Assembly (NCBI GenBank): GCA_964019335.1
Contig: OZ025706.1
Coordinates: 248,001-312,000 of the forward strand
Reading direction: 5' to 3'
DNA length: 64,000 bases
Source: Diplonema japonicum
Lineage: Eukaryota; Euglenozoa; Diplonemea; Diplonemida; Diplonemidae
In this document: piece after piece, positions 12,352-23,308 of the stretch
Layout: each line of letters opens with the position of its first letter
Numbering within the stretch: position 1 is the stretch's first letter
The notes under the pieces: generated by a model
What the model saw: only the letters and a program-made list of their open reading frames with translations
What the model was told of the DNA's origin: nothing
Databases searched by the model: none
Translations under genes and position numbers: made by a program

Positions 12352-14922
12352 CCTGTAAACATACACTCCCGTCCACCGCACGTGGGCCATGGGACAGTTA
12401 GTGCCTGCATGGCAGTAGCCGTTAAAGAACGCTGGGCACTGAGTAATGGCCTGGGGGGATGTCACCCACACCTTTTCACAGACCTCACACATGATAGGCT
12501 TGTCGGGGTCCTGGAATAAATTTAAACATTTTTCTTTTTTTTTTTTTTTCGAAATGCACACCTGCACCCATGAGTTGTGCTGACAAGGGGCCGCTTTTAC
12601 CTCACTGCTGACAGTCTTTTGCGTGGATTCTTTCTTCGCCTTTTTTTTTTTTCTTTTTTTTTTCCCCCTCCCCCCGCCTTGAAATATACCTCCCTAGCCT
12701 CCCCCGATTGAGTGAAGATCTCAGGGTTCACAGCAAATTTTGAACCATCTTCGAATTGGCCTTTTTTTGTTTTGTTTTCTTTTTTTTTTTTTGTAAACAG
12801 CATACCTTCACCACCAGCTTGTGCCGCCTGCTGCAGCGTCATTGCCACCATTTTAGCTTTTGCGGCTTCCTTTTCCTTGTTCTTGTATCTGTGAATGTGC
12901 GGGAGAGGGCAGCTGACCCCATTGGGGCAGTATCCATTGAAGAAGGCGGGGCATTTTGTTATAGCAGAGACCTCGGTTTTCCAGTGTATGCCGCAGCACC
13001 TACACCGGAGACCGATTTTCCCCTTGACAATACGGACGTTGTCCCAGTTGTTGTGGTTGCACGGCCTGCTGGCCATGGCGGTTGTGAAGACGGGGTCGAT
13101 GAGCTTCTCAGAAACAAGTTTCTGAAGGAGCTCGGCTTTGTCTGGAGGGAGGGTCTGGAGGTGCTCCTGTGCTTGGCCATTAAACATCAACAGCGGGACG
13201 GCAAACATGGATTCCAACTTGTCCTTTGATGTTGGTGCTTCGCCTCGTTTCCATGCCACCTTTACCAGCTCCTCTGGAACCCAGAAGGTGCCTTGCTCTC
13301 TCGACTCCACGTGCCATTTTTTACTCAATTTGCAGTACCCCGGTTCAATCACAGTCGCCACACCGCCAAGCTTCAGGAACGACACCTCGTCGTCGCTCGG
13401 GCTCGGCGCCACGTGCACTGCAACACCCACCTCCATGACAGCATCTTCCACCACCTTTGGCTCGTTTATTTCCTCACCCTCCTGTGCCTGTACCTGCGTC
13501 TGTTCTTGTTCCTCTCCAAGCCCCAAGCCTTGCGCCGCCTCGTGCGCCCTCAGCTGCGACACCACCATCGCACGCGTCTTCTCCTTCTCCTTCTCAGGGT
13601 TCTTGTATCTGTGGATATGTGGAAGGGGACAGTTAACCCCATTGGGGCAGTACCCATTGAAGAAGGCGGGGCATTTCGCGACCAGCTTGATGGGAACTTT
13701 CCAATTCGCTCCGCAGTTCCTGCATCGCAGGCCGAAGAAGCCTTTCTTCACACGCACGTTGTCCCAATTGTTATGGGAACATGGAGGAGGCGAGGCGGCT
13801 TTGCTACTAGCCGCGGCAGCACCTGATGCAGTGACAGCATCAGCAGCAGCGGCGGGGTCGGGAACGGCGGTTGGGGGCTGTGGCTGCGTAGTGATAGGAG
13901 CGACAGGAACGGTGTCCTGCGGCAGGTGTTGTTGTTGTTGTTGTTGTAAAAGCTGTTCCTTGTCCTTTCCCTTGTCCTTCTTTTTCTTTTTCTTTTTCTT
14001 CTTCTCCGTGGGGGACGCGGGCTTCTCCTCCTCCTCCTCCTTCGGGGCATCCAGCATGATGTCCTGAGAGATGAGGGTCGTTGGGGAGGGCTCCGATGCC
14101 GCACCCTCATTGACAGTGCTGAGAGGGGTGACACCGATGGCGGGAACCTTGGTGTCTTCTTCTTCCATGGAAGCGAACAGAGTGGCGATGCCGGGTTTCT
14201 CGTCTCGGCTGCCTGTGGCGATGGTGTTGAAGGATGACTTGCCTAGGGTGAGCCAGTCCTGCATGCTCTCTAGTCGTTCTGAAGGGTCGGTTTCTTCGTT
14301 TAAGGCGTTTAAGAACTCTTGGACATCCTCTGTCTCAGCCATGTCCCCGTCGGGTCTCCAACTTGCGCCGAATAAGTCCCGGATGCACCCCAACGTCACT
14401 ACAGAGGAGGAGGTGTCCTGTCCTAGGTATGTGTCGTCGTCGCAATTTGACTGAGCGGTCCCTGGGAGGGGGGGGGTCATGGGTCGGGTTTTTTCAATGA
14501 GGTTGCCTTGGCCTTCGAACACGTCCTGCAGGCTGACCTTTGTTTTGGGGTCTGCTTCGCTTGCCGGGTCGCTTTGCCCCCATCCGAAATCCCGTAAACA
14601 TCCTATCGTCTTCGTGGAGCTGCTCACAAGGCGTGATTTGTCATTTTGTAATAGTGTGTCGAGGGTGTTCATTGACTGCCGAAGGAAGGGGTTGGAAAGG
14701 GTAAGAAAAAAAAAAAAAAAAAAAAAAAAAAAGGAAATTCGTCTCCTCCCTCTCTTTGTTTCGAACCGTGTAATGTTATATTCTTTGTTTAACTCACACC
14801 CCTGCCGCACGGCTTGCTGCAGCTTTTGAGGTCACGTAGCCGTTTTCGATTGCTGCGTTCCGCTCCACCAGCATCTTCGGTGCCAGGATCTCCTTTTTAG
14901 AAGCCCTGCTATTGCTGTTCAT
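12346..14922 (-). CDS. Triple-module CCCH zinc-finger protein
   Basis: Probable RNA-binding protein. Exons 14922-14800, 14675-12806, 12760-12690, 12639-12562 and 12510-12346 give about 768 residues. A module occurs three times: a Cys-x-His HNNWDNVR segment with a CRNCG or CRCCG knuckle, followed by a C-x7-C-x5-C-x3-H finger (CPAFFNGYC, then CP, then H). Copies one and two are close. Copy three is degenerate (HNSWVQ, then CEVCEK, then CPAFFNGYC) and is split by an intron. The N-terminal half is acidic and low-complexity with poly-K, poly-Q and poly-A stretches. The first intron (124 bp) has a long poly-T tract; the others (45, 50 and 51 bp) are A-rich. The CCCH finger suggests mRNA binding; no orthologue was recognised. 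The last exon end could be altered by an unseen further intron. Confidence 0.75.
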
Positions 14923-15143
14923 CCATTTTGGCTGTTGTTTTGTTTTTCATTACTTTGAAGTGAACAAGGAAATATTACATTACCATTTTTGGTGATTTAA
15001 AATGCGCACGTTCAACCTTGTCTAGCATCGCCATCTCATGGTACATTGCCCTATATCCCCCCCCCCTTCTCCCTCTTCTCCCGTGGGGGGTTTTTTTTTC
15101 TTTTTAAATTGTTCAAAAATAACGGGGGGGAAAAAAATCTCTT

Positions 15144-16316
15144 TTAGAATTTCTCGTTGGAACAAAACCTAAGCAGCGCCTCCAAAATACCTCTATGAAG
15201 GGCGAAGGGGTTAATCGATGAGATCCGTTCGATGCATGAAAAAACACCCGAATCGTCTCCATGCTCGGCGTACCCACAGAGAAGGGAAGAGAGGGAAGAA
15301 AGACGCTCGGTAAAAGAGAGCCGCGAGACGAGCCGCTCAACCGAAATAAAATCCCCACAAAGAGTGTGAACATCGATCGTCCTGAGGAGCATGAACCGCG
15401 TTGCATGGATATCTTCACGTGAAAGCTTGTCCTTCACAAAAGCGAGGTCTGGAAGGGTACGAATGTGGCATAAAAGGCTTTCATATGTTATAGGGTTGCG
15501 AAACTCGCATTTCTTTAACCACAATTCCGCTTCCTGCCTCATATCCGCTTTGTACAACGCACCGGCCAACACCCCAACGTGATCTTCCTGTGTTACATCC
15601 ACGAGTTTTTCCGCCTCTTCTACCTCACCGTTTTCCACAAGCTTTTCAATCAATACTATTCTCGTCCGCCTTGCGATCTGTATTTTGCTTTTTCTCGCTG
15701 TTTTCAAAGCGGCTTTCGGATCTGAGTAAGCTAATGCGGCTATGGAATCTGAGAAGCCCTGCCGTGTGAGGTTCCTCAAACCGTGTATTCTGTCGAATGA
15801 GTTCAGTACAGCCCAGAATAATCCGATTTCGCCTCTTCTTAAACACGTGGAGAGGGTAATCTCATAGAACAGGGTGCATACAGTAAAACCTGTCCACATG
15901 TAAACAAAGGCAACGTTGAATAGTTCCGCCACACTGTGTTTTGATGCGGAGATGGCCCAGTGTGTGAAGGTGTATTTGTCTGCCATCCCGCGTGCGCGTA
16001 GCCTAGCTGCCAAAAGCGTTGCTTCGCGAAGGTTTCCTGTCTTCCCGTAGAGGGCGAGCAGGGCCGTGCAGCTCTTTAGCCTCCCCTTCCCAAACTCCTT
16101 CAAAAGCAATTCCGCGGTCCCGATATCTTCCCCGCATTTCTTTATAAGATACGCCACCTGACCATCATGCAGTGCCGTGCCTTCCTTCGCCAAATCTCTC
16201 GCCACTTGCAGTTGGCTCACGCCATCTTTTTTGAAATCCTTGAAGTACTCGCCTATTTTGTAGGCGCTGCGGAAGGCCCTCACCCTGCATGCGTACCCGC
16301 TTGGGGTTAGCGGCAT
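15144..16316 (-). CDS. PPR-like helical-repeat protein
   Basis: Single-exon gene, 390 residues. Residues about 80-125 read like pentatricopeptide repeats (LLALYGKTGNLREATLL, then YTFTHWAISA). Further degenerate helical pairs follow, for example GEVEEAEKLV and ADMRQEAELWL. The first 25 residues are Arg- and Ser-containing with few acids, compatible with a mitochondrial presequence. PPR proteins bind organellar RNA for processing, editing or translation, and are numerous in Euglenozoa. The repeats are weak, so TPR-like or other alpha-solenoid folds remain possible. The ATG at 16316 follows a T- and A-rich leader. Confidence 0.6.
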   Translation of the reverse strand: MPLTPSGYACRVRAFRSAYKIGEYFKDFKKDGVSQLQVARDLAKEGTALHDGQVAYLIKKCGEDIGTAELLLKEFGKGRLKSCTALLALYGKTGNLREATLLAARLRARGMADKYTFTHWAISASKHSVAELFNVAFVYMWTGFTVCTLFYEITLSTCLRRGEIGLFWAVLNSFDRIHGLRNLTRQGFSDSIAALAYSDPKAALKTARKSKIQIARRTRIVLIEKLVENGEVEEAEKLVDVTQEDHVGVLAGALYKADMRQEAELWLKKCEFRNPITYESLLCHIRTLPDLAFVKDKLSREDIHATRFMLLRTIDVHTLCGDFISVERLVSRLSFTERLSSLSSLLCGYAEHGDDSGVFSCIERISSINPFALHRGILEALLRFCSNEKF

Positions 16317-17037
16317 TTTTTATTCGTAAAGTTCCATTTTTTTTCTTTTTGTTTCCCTTGCGAGTTTTTTTTGGGGGGGGGTAGAAGAAAATTTAACACC
16401 CGCGATAGTACAGAACAATACAACGGCGACAGTCTATGTACCACCGGAAGAAAGGACCTCAGCGCCCGCGCCCGTTCAGGACAGCGCACCGGAGACAGGA
16501 GACCCGACAATCCTCCACAAACCGAAGAGGACCATGGAGTGCGTAGAAACAACCAACTTAAAAGACGCACAAAAGAAGGACGTAGTCTCTCCGAGTGCCA
16601 GCCCCTGCAGTACCACGGACCCGGTAACACTAAAGGGAAAAATAAACGAAAGGACGCCACTGAAGATTGCAGTACCACCTGAAATAGTGCAACACCCGAA
16701 TAGGATGTGCCAAGAGAAAGGCAGATATCGCCACTGCCGCCTGCAGTAGTGCAACCTACACCACGAATGCCACCGCTATTACAGCAAATACCACCACAGT
16801 CGCATATTCCGGCATCACGTCGAACAAACGAAACACAGGGGCAGGGAACAAAATAGAAAAAGGATCAATTGCAGGAACAACCCACAAAAAAAAAGGGGGG
16901 GGGGAAAGAAAAAAATAGAGGGCAACACACACAAAACATAATGGTACACTCCCCCCCCCCCCCCCCCCAAGCCCTACCTCATTGTGTAACAAGCAAGCCC
17001 CTTTTTTTTAATCCCCCCTGTTTTTTCTTCTTCTTTT
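16317..17037. other. Intergenic with degenerate minisatellite-like region
   Basis: Between poly-G/T runs, 16380-16830 is a G+C-balanced island with recurring short units such as TGCAGTACCAC, ATAGTGCAAC and CAGTAGTGCAAC. The plus strand is open across about 16380-16750 (Pro/Thr/Val-rich), but it is the only plus-strand candidate outside mobile elements and shows no domain. I treat it as a decayed repeat or mobile fragment rather than a gene. Confidence 0.4.
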
Positions 17038-18077
17038 TTAAAAGTGAGCCGCACCATGGAAGCTATGAGGGTAGCGAAGTGCGGCATGGGTGTGTCGGGT
17101 CAGCTTGTAAAAGAGCATGAACACCATCGCGTGAAGGAAGAGGAAGTAAGAGAAGAAGGCAATCCGGGGCAATCTGTGGGCGAGGAAGAAGCGGGTAGTT
17201 GAGGTGAGCAAGCGATCGGGCCCACCCCGTCCAGACTTAGGGGTTTTCCCGATGTCAACAGAAACGGAGTAAGGGTCGGCAGCGCAGACGGCGATAGGGG
17301 CCGGGGCAGGGCGGGGGGCCTTGCGGAGGTTGATGTTCTCTTCTTCAAGCTGGTGGAGTCGCTTCTTGAACCTGTCACGCTGTGCAGCGAGCATATTTAT
17401 AGATGATGTTTTCTCCTCCAACAGCTTTCCTATTTCAAACCCGCCTTCTTGTTCTCTGCTGGTGCTCACAGCGCCTTCTAAATCTGTTTCAAGACTGCTG
17501 ATTAATTCCCGCTGTTCTCGCAGCTTCTCTGTTAGCTCCTCGTTCTCCCTGTCCTTCTCGGCTGCTGCTCTTGTTAAAGATTCTATCTCCGCTCGATCTT
17601 TACCGTTTTCCTCTGTTTTCCTTGGTGTCACCGCTTCTATACTCCACATGTTGTTGTTCTTCTCTTGCAGCTGTGCCCGGAGGTCGTCGATGGTGCTTGA
17701 CATTGTGTTTTGCGTTGACTGCAAGCTTGTGTTCCGTTTCTCTGCAGCTTCTTTTGCCTGTTTCTGCTCCTGCAGCATCGCCTCTACTTCCTCAAGGCTT
17801 TCCTCGATCAGCTTGCGTCTCTCATCCGCCGCCAGCACCTCGTCTTGAAGGATGTTGTAGTCGATCTTTGTACACTGTGTTTAAGGGCGGTGGGGGAAAT
17901 CTTTCATATAAACATGTTTACATACCGATTCGCTGAGCTGTGTGGCGAATCTTTTATTCTCTGCTGCTAGCTCCGCGGCTTTTAAGGAAAGGGCTTCGTT
18001 CTCTTCGATGAGCAGCTTCTCTTTCATCTCCTGTCCGTTCATCGCCTCGGCGATGCTGCCCTGTATCAATAGCATCT

Positions 18078-18112
<35 letters not shown>

Positions 18113-19105
18113 ATGAACAAGAAAAACAATATATTGATAATGAATTGTTATTGCTAAAAGAGTAGTGGTAGCATTGTTGGGCTTATCCTTCTACAGGTTA
18201 ATCCCGGCTGTGCACAAACAAAAAATGTCTGTTGCCATCCCCGACACGGAGAGCTTGTTGACCTCACTGAGGAAACGGGCCGCGGAGGCCCCACTGACCG
18301 CGGAGGTCAGCCCGAAGAGGTCCTAGGCCGTGGAGGCCTCGCTGACCGCGGAGGTCAGCCTGGACAAGAAATGGGCCGCGGAGGCCCCACTGACCGCGGA
18401 GGTCAGTCCGGAAGCTTGCTAGGTCGCGGAGACCTCACTGACCGTGGAGGTCAGCCTGCAAGCTTCCAGGGACGCTTGGAACATGTCGGCTCCTTCGAAG
18501 CCCTTCCCGATTCCCTTGATATAAAACGCCCTATCTCATGGAAGGGCTACTTCACAAATCCGTTTGTGCGACGCGAGATTTGGAGCGAGATTCGTATCAG
18601 ATATCAGGGAAGGGAGATACCGGAGACCCCGTCGGACGAGGCAAAAGGGGTCGAACACGATCAGCGCAGGTTCTAGGCACTGTTGAAGTCTCTGTTCGCG
18701 GCTGCCGCGACGGCCGGCGAATCGCTACTGCCAACAATCCACCTCCTTATGGTCCATCTTGAGACGAACCGCATCGGCTTCGGTCCGGCGACAGGATCAT
18801 AGCTACCAAAAGGAGTGTGCGGTTCGAACAAAGGATGCACACTGTCCCTTGGACCGGCTGTGCACAAACAACAATCAACCGACTCTTTTTTAAAGAAAAA
18901 TGATTTTGATACCTCATCTTGCACGCACTTGCTTAACTGAGTTTGCTTGTTCTTCTCCTCGTTGATGTACGCGACCTGTGCGGTGAGGGAGTCCTCACGC
19001 CTTCGGATTTCACTGACCAGCGCGTTTTTTTCTTGTGTGAACTCGGCTGTTCGTGTCTCGAGGGCGTTTTGTAGATCCGCCTCGGTTTGTTCCTTGTAGC
19101 TGTAC

Positions 19106-19140
<35 letters not shown>

Positions 19141-19661
19141 CTCCCATACTGGGTTAACGTTTCCTTGAGGTACTGAATGGTGACCTCTTGGTTTGTGAGC
19201 TCGCGGAGTTCGGCTTCGTGTGAGGCGATCGTGGCCTTTTGCTCCTTCACGGTGTTCTCAAGAGAGCTTATCTTTGAAGGTGCCGACCGTTCCCGCAACA
19301 CCATTGCCAAGGCAGGCCTGGGGTCTGGGAGCGTCGCTACTATTTTATAGATATCGAGAAAGGCTGTTTCCCCGTATTTGAGCTGGCGTGAGATCTCCGT
19401 GATGTAGTCCTGGTAGGCCTTGATGAGGCCCTTCTCGCCTTTCATGGACTGTAGTTTATCCTCGTCGGAGAGGAGGACCCATTCCTTTGTTCTTGCGGAC
19501 AATGCCGCCCGTCCGCTGCCCGCTTTTTCTCGGTTTTCTGTGATTATTATTTTGGCGTCCTCGTCTAGCTTTGCACGGAGACCCGCCCACTCCGCCGTTT
19601 TCCATAACTTTTCGACACCCTCAACTTCTTCTATCGCTCGTGAGAGGCCGTGACCTTCCAT
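17038..19661 (-). CDS. CASP: CASP, Golgi coiled-coil tail-anchored protein (CUX1 homologue)
   Basis: Golgin-type tether of the Golgi membrane. Exons 19661-19150, 19099-18913, 18075-17926 and 17874-17038 give 561 residues (human CASP is about 678). The N-terminus carries the CASP signature: FW-like start (LWKTAEW), an R.KLDE region, TAFLDIYKIV and LPDPRPAL. A long coiled coil follows. The C-terminus has the conserved segment preceding a single transmembrane helix (AFFSYFLFLHAMVFMLFYKL) and a short His-rich tail, as in CASP family members. Introns are 50, 837 and 51 bp. The 837-bp intron is far larger than any other in the window and carries a separate inserted sequence. Its 3' splice site follows a run of about 30 A. 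Identity strong, exon joins inferred. Confidence 0.88.
18140..18900. other. Insertion inside CASP intron 2, with GC-rich minisatellite
   Basis: The intron of 837 bp contains a G+C-rich island. Between 18240 and 18480 a roughly 27-53 bp unit built around CGCGGAGGTCAG and GCGGAGGCCC recurs at least seven times. GGCTGTGCACAAACAA occurs as a 16-bp direct repeat at 18207-18222 and 18856-18871. The plus strand is open from about 18190 to 18676 with a Gly/Asp/Arg-rich repeat (DRGGQ) and then a non-repetitive segment of about 70 residues with no recognised domain. It lies antisense to the host gene. A transposed fragment is likely, but terminal inverted repeats and a target duplication were not seen. 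Confidence 0.5.
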
Positions 19662-20264
19662 TTTTTTTTTTTTTTTGTATTTCTCTCTCGTCCTCTCGTT
19701 GACCTTTTTTCGTCTGATCAAAAAAAAATAAAATAAAAAAAGCAACAAAAAATAACATTAAAAGGTGCGTTTTCTATCTTGAAACAAAAAAACTGCTCAC
19801 CGTTTTTTTTTTTTTTTTTTTTTTCTTTTTCTTCTTCTTCTTTTTTTTTTTTAATTCGGGATCTCATTCTCAAGGTAAAACAAAACAAAAATCTGGTGTG
19901 CGGGGAATATGAACCCTGAGGTGCCTAACGGCCAAGGTTAAAATCGTAACATGAATAGAATATTTTGGTCTGGAGCCGCTTGATGGCCCCCCCGTCATTT
20001 TTACCTTTCGATAATAATATCCTTACTAAATAAAAAATAGTATCAATATTAAAATCAAGTGTCCAGATTTCACTTAGTTAAACGCGCTATATTCGTTCGT
20101 TCTCTTACTATGGGCCTTGGGCGTGAAATGAGAGCATCTGATTTTCTATTGAAAAAAAAAAAGATCTTTATTTTAAAGAGGGTAAATGAATAAAAAGAAA
20201 TAAGAAAAAAAAAAAGAACAAACTTTACTTTTTAATAGAATCGTCCACATATCTTTAGGAATGG

Positions 20265-20312
<48 letters not shown>

Positions 20313-20498
20313 CCGTTGTTTGTACGTGCCGGGTAAAACCTGGAGAAGTTTGTAAACCCGAAAAAACACGTTGCCAACGTTTTGCCCTTTTTGTTTAAAC
20401 AAGTCAAAAGACTCGTTCCTGCAATAAAAAAAAAGAAAAAAAAAAGAAGAAAAAAAAAAAGGAGAATGGTAGGTAAGCGACGACAAGGGCAACAATTA

Positions 20499-20563
<65 letters not shown>

Positions 20564-20650
20564 CGCTCACATATAATCCAGTGGTGCTTTCTTTCTTTCT
20601 TTTTTTTTTTTTTTTTTTTCTTTTTTTTTTTCCTTCTTCATCCCCCCCAA
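19662..20650. other. Intergenic, homopolymer-rich
   Basis: Poly-T/A runs of up to about 50 nt and an AT-rich unique stretch at 19860-20150 without coding signal. It contains copy 1 of dispersed repeat family C (20313-20423). No RNA gene recognised. Confidence 0.6.
20313..20423. repeat. Dispersed repeat family C, copy 1
   Basis: Begins CCGTTGTTTGTACGTGCCGG and ends at an ACTCGTT..TGCA block followed by A-rich sequence. It matches 34126-34206 in the same orientation, with about 30 extra bases in the middle. The A-rich 3' flank of both copies is SINE-like. Confidence 0.75.
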
Positions 20651-22690
20651 TCACCTGCGCCTCTTCTTCCGCTTGTGCTTAAGACAGTGAATACCAATCT
20701 GATTAGCATTCTTCGGGATTCCCATTCGCGTACTTGCCCGATTGACACCCAGAAGCTTACGAGTGGAAGGTGCAATGACGCAAGGCACTGGACTGTGCTC
20801 CGTCCCGTCTCCTTCAAAGGACGTAACTGAGGTTACATTAGAATATAACGTACAAAGACGGTCCGCAGGACTGTACATTACATGCACACAAGCATCGTTG
20901 TCCAAACAGATTTTCGCGCAGCTGTCCGGAGCAAAGACGGATCGTGTAGTTAAAAGCTCGCCTTGAACACTGCCTTCTTCAAAGCAAAAATCAGACCCTT
21001 CTCCTTCTTTACACAGAACCGGGCCTGAAATGAACCCTTCCCGATCGACGACAGTGGGTGCCACCTTGTACATGTTTCGAATATGCGATTGTTTTAAAAC
21101 GCATTCTCCATGCTGCCGTTCACCAGAGTAATCGAAATTCACAAATGTGAACAAAGCACAGTTGGTTCGTTGCCTGCATTTTTTATGGCAGTCGGAAGGG
21201 TCCTTTGCGGTCAGTGTGACAAGTACGGTAGAACCTTCAACCACACCATCAGTGTAGCAGGAGTCGTTCAGAGTTAAGCGTGTTTCAAGATATTTCTCAG
21301 AAGGTTTTGTTCGATTGTATTTTTCAGCCCGTCGATCCTGACGGGAGAGCATAAGGGTGTACTGGCTGTACTCGAGATAGTTCAGCATCCTGCAGGTATC
21401 GGATTGAGGGGGTTGCTTGTACCAACAATGTCCGCCGTAGTACCCTTGAACCCTCCATGGAAAACCGTACCTCCATGCTGAATAATCTTGCGAGACAGTG
21501 TTGCCCACAGGGAAATTCCCCAAACCGGGTCCGATACCATGCTCGTAGTCAAAAGTGTTGATGTGAATAACATCCTTGGGATTGGCGAAGAGCGCGAGAA
21601 CGGCAGCTCGTAAAGGCGCATCTCCCCATCGGTGTCTAAACACACCGGTTATCGTCCCGGCGAGAAATTCTTGAACGGGTTCGGTTCGAAAGAAATCGGC
21701 GTCGGTTATCTCGAAATTGTTGTAGAACATCGGATGCGGCACACGGCACTGGTTACGGTCAAACGCGCAGGACTTTGTCATATGCCACAACGGGTAATTC
21801 GGATGGTTCTTTTGTGCGTCGCTTGGTATCAACGCCATCGTTTCGTTGCTCATTAACATCTTCCACATTCCGTGTGTAACCGTCATTGGGTCATAACAAA
21901 AGGATACGTATCCATATACACCTTTTTTGTGTGCTATGTGGTCGAACGGGTCTACTAGGGGTGTGGAGCGAACGACGGAGTCGGTGTCCAGCCGCAGTAT
22001 GTATTTGAACGGTTTTAAGACTTTTAGGTGGAACATTTGGTAGTTCCACAACCAGATCATCTTTCGGTAGGTGACACCTCCTACTGCAGTTGTCGATTTT
22101 TTCGATTGAATTGATTCTCCAGTGTTCCATGTTGAGTTCGGGATCACCGACCATATAATTTTTCTGTTCCGGAACAAACAGTTTTTCCCGGAGAATACGG
22201 TTTCAACGTTTTTCTTCTCTGTTTCAGAAGCTTGTTCTGAAAGCAGTTGCAGGAGGATCAACGGCGCCGAGTTCTCGAAATGCTGGCACACAGAATGGAA
22301 CAAATTCCACCGTTCCGGGATTTCATAATGGAGGACAACAATGGCCTTTTTCGGGGAGTGTTTCCTCCGGGTGATTTCTGACTTGCAAGGGATTTCTGAT
22401 AAGACCGTGCAGCCTAAGCTTCGGAGCAGCTTCTCTTTGTTTGAATGGTTGTTCTCGCACGCGTGGCGCCATATCGGCACGCATTCGCTTCCTCCTGCTT
22501 TTGTTTTCGGGCTGCACAAACGGTTGTGCACTACGTTCTGTTTCAGGTAGCAGTCAAAGCACCCATTACAGGTGTTTGGGCCTGAACTCATCGGGTAATC
22601 ATTTACCTGCTCGTTACCCAATATGAAGCACATCACCCCCGCAGTTATTATGCAGGCGCCCAGCAAAGAGATAATCTTGTTGAATTTCAT
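20651..22690 (-). CDS. GT15 (KRE2/MNT1-type) mannosyltransferase with C-terminal PAN/apple domains
   Basis: Predicted type II Golgi membrane glycosyltransferase, 679 residues, single exon. A signal anchor spans about residues 6-26, followed by a Cys-rich stem. The GT15 catalytic domain runs about 110-430: YRKMIWLWNYQMFHL, DTD near 235-237, NNFEITDADFFR at 324-335 and RWGDAP at 354-359, all hallmarks of alpha-1,2-mannosyltransferases using GDP-mannose. After it come two Cys-rich segments (about 477-560 and 568-638) with PAN/apple-like spacing (CHKKCRQRTNC and CAKICLDNDAC), and a basic tail. Fungal KRE2 proteins are shorter (about 400-450 residues) and lack these additions. The PAN call rests on Cys spacing and is less certain than the GT15 call. 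Confidence 0.85.
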   Translation of the reverse strand: MKFNKIISLLGACIITAGVMCFILGNEQVNDYPMSSGPNTCNGCFDCYLKQNVVHNRLCSPKTKAGGSECVPIWRHACENNHSNKEKLLRSLGCTVLSEIPCKSEITRRKHSPKKAIVVLHYEIPERWNLFHSVCQHFENSAPLILLQLLSEQASETEKKNVETVFSGKNCLFRNRKIIWSVIPNSTWNTGESIQSKKSTTAVGGVTYRKMIWLWNYQMFHLKVLKPFKYILRLDTDSVVRSTPLVDPFDHIAHKKGVYGYVSFCYDPMTVTHGMWKMLMSNETMALIPSDAQKNHPNYPLWHMTKSCAFDRNQCRVPHPMFYNNFEITDADFFRTEPVQEFLAGTITGVFRHRWGDAPLRAAVLALFANPKDVIHINTFDYEHGIGPGLGNFPVGNTVSQDYSAWRYGFPWRVQGYYGGHCWYKQPPQSDTCRMLNYLEYSQYTLMLSRQDRRAEKYNRTKPSEKYLETRLTLNDSCYTDGVVEGSTVLVTLTAKDPSDCHKKCRQRTNCALFTFVNFDYSGERQHGECVLKQSHIRNMYKVAPTVVDREGFISGPVLCKEGEGSDFCFEEGSVQGELLTTRSVFAPDSCAKICLDNDACVHVMYSPADRLCTLYSNVTSVTSFEGDGTEHSPVPCVIAPSTRKLLGVNRASTRMGIPKNANQIGIHCLKHKRKKRRR

Positions 22691-23107
22691 GGGATGGGAG
22701 AGGGGGGGGGGGGGGGGGGGAAATTAGTTAGTTGGTGTGTGTAAAAAAGAAGGGGAAGGGGGGGGAACCTTGATTTTTTTGTTGTCGTTACGGGTATTGA
22801 AAAAAAAAAGAGAATAAAGTTGTTTGGATAAAAAAAATGGGGAAGAAAAAAAATGGGGGGGGCAAGGGGGAGACACACTATAAAAAAGAAGAACTGAACA
22901 CCCCCCCCTCCTCCCCCCCTTCCCCTTCCATTATGTTTTATTTCTCTTTTTTTTTATTGTGGCCGAAGTAACCACAAGGTAAAAAAAAAAAAAAAAAAAA
23001 GCAAGAAAAAAAAAAGAAGAAAGGAGGGAGGTGAGACGGGGATTTGTGGCCACACACCCCACCACCCAAAAAAGAAAATCTTTTTTTTTTAAAAAAAAAA
23101 CCAAATT
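22691..23107. other. Intergenic low-complexity spacer
   Basis: Runs of G, A and C with purine-rich text throughout. No gene, RNA or repeat family recognised. Confidence 0.7.
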
Positions 23108-23269
23108 CTAATCGATTTCATCCAAATTTTCGGTCGGCTTTTCAACCTCTCGTTTCCTTTTCCTCGATTCAAATTGTTCATTCTGTTTTTTTTTTTTTTT
23201 TTTTTTTTTTTTCTCCATACAAATTTCCGTGCAATCTCGGCTGCCTGTTTCTTTTTAGTCTCGAGTTGC

Positions 23270-23308
<39 letters not shown>

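Noticed and set aside
18371-18676. Plus-strand ORF with DRGGQ repeats as a host gene
   Set aside because: It lies inside an intron of CASP, antisense to it, and its first half is minisatellite. Described as an insertion instead.
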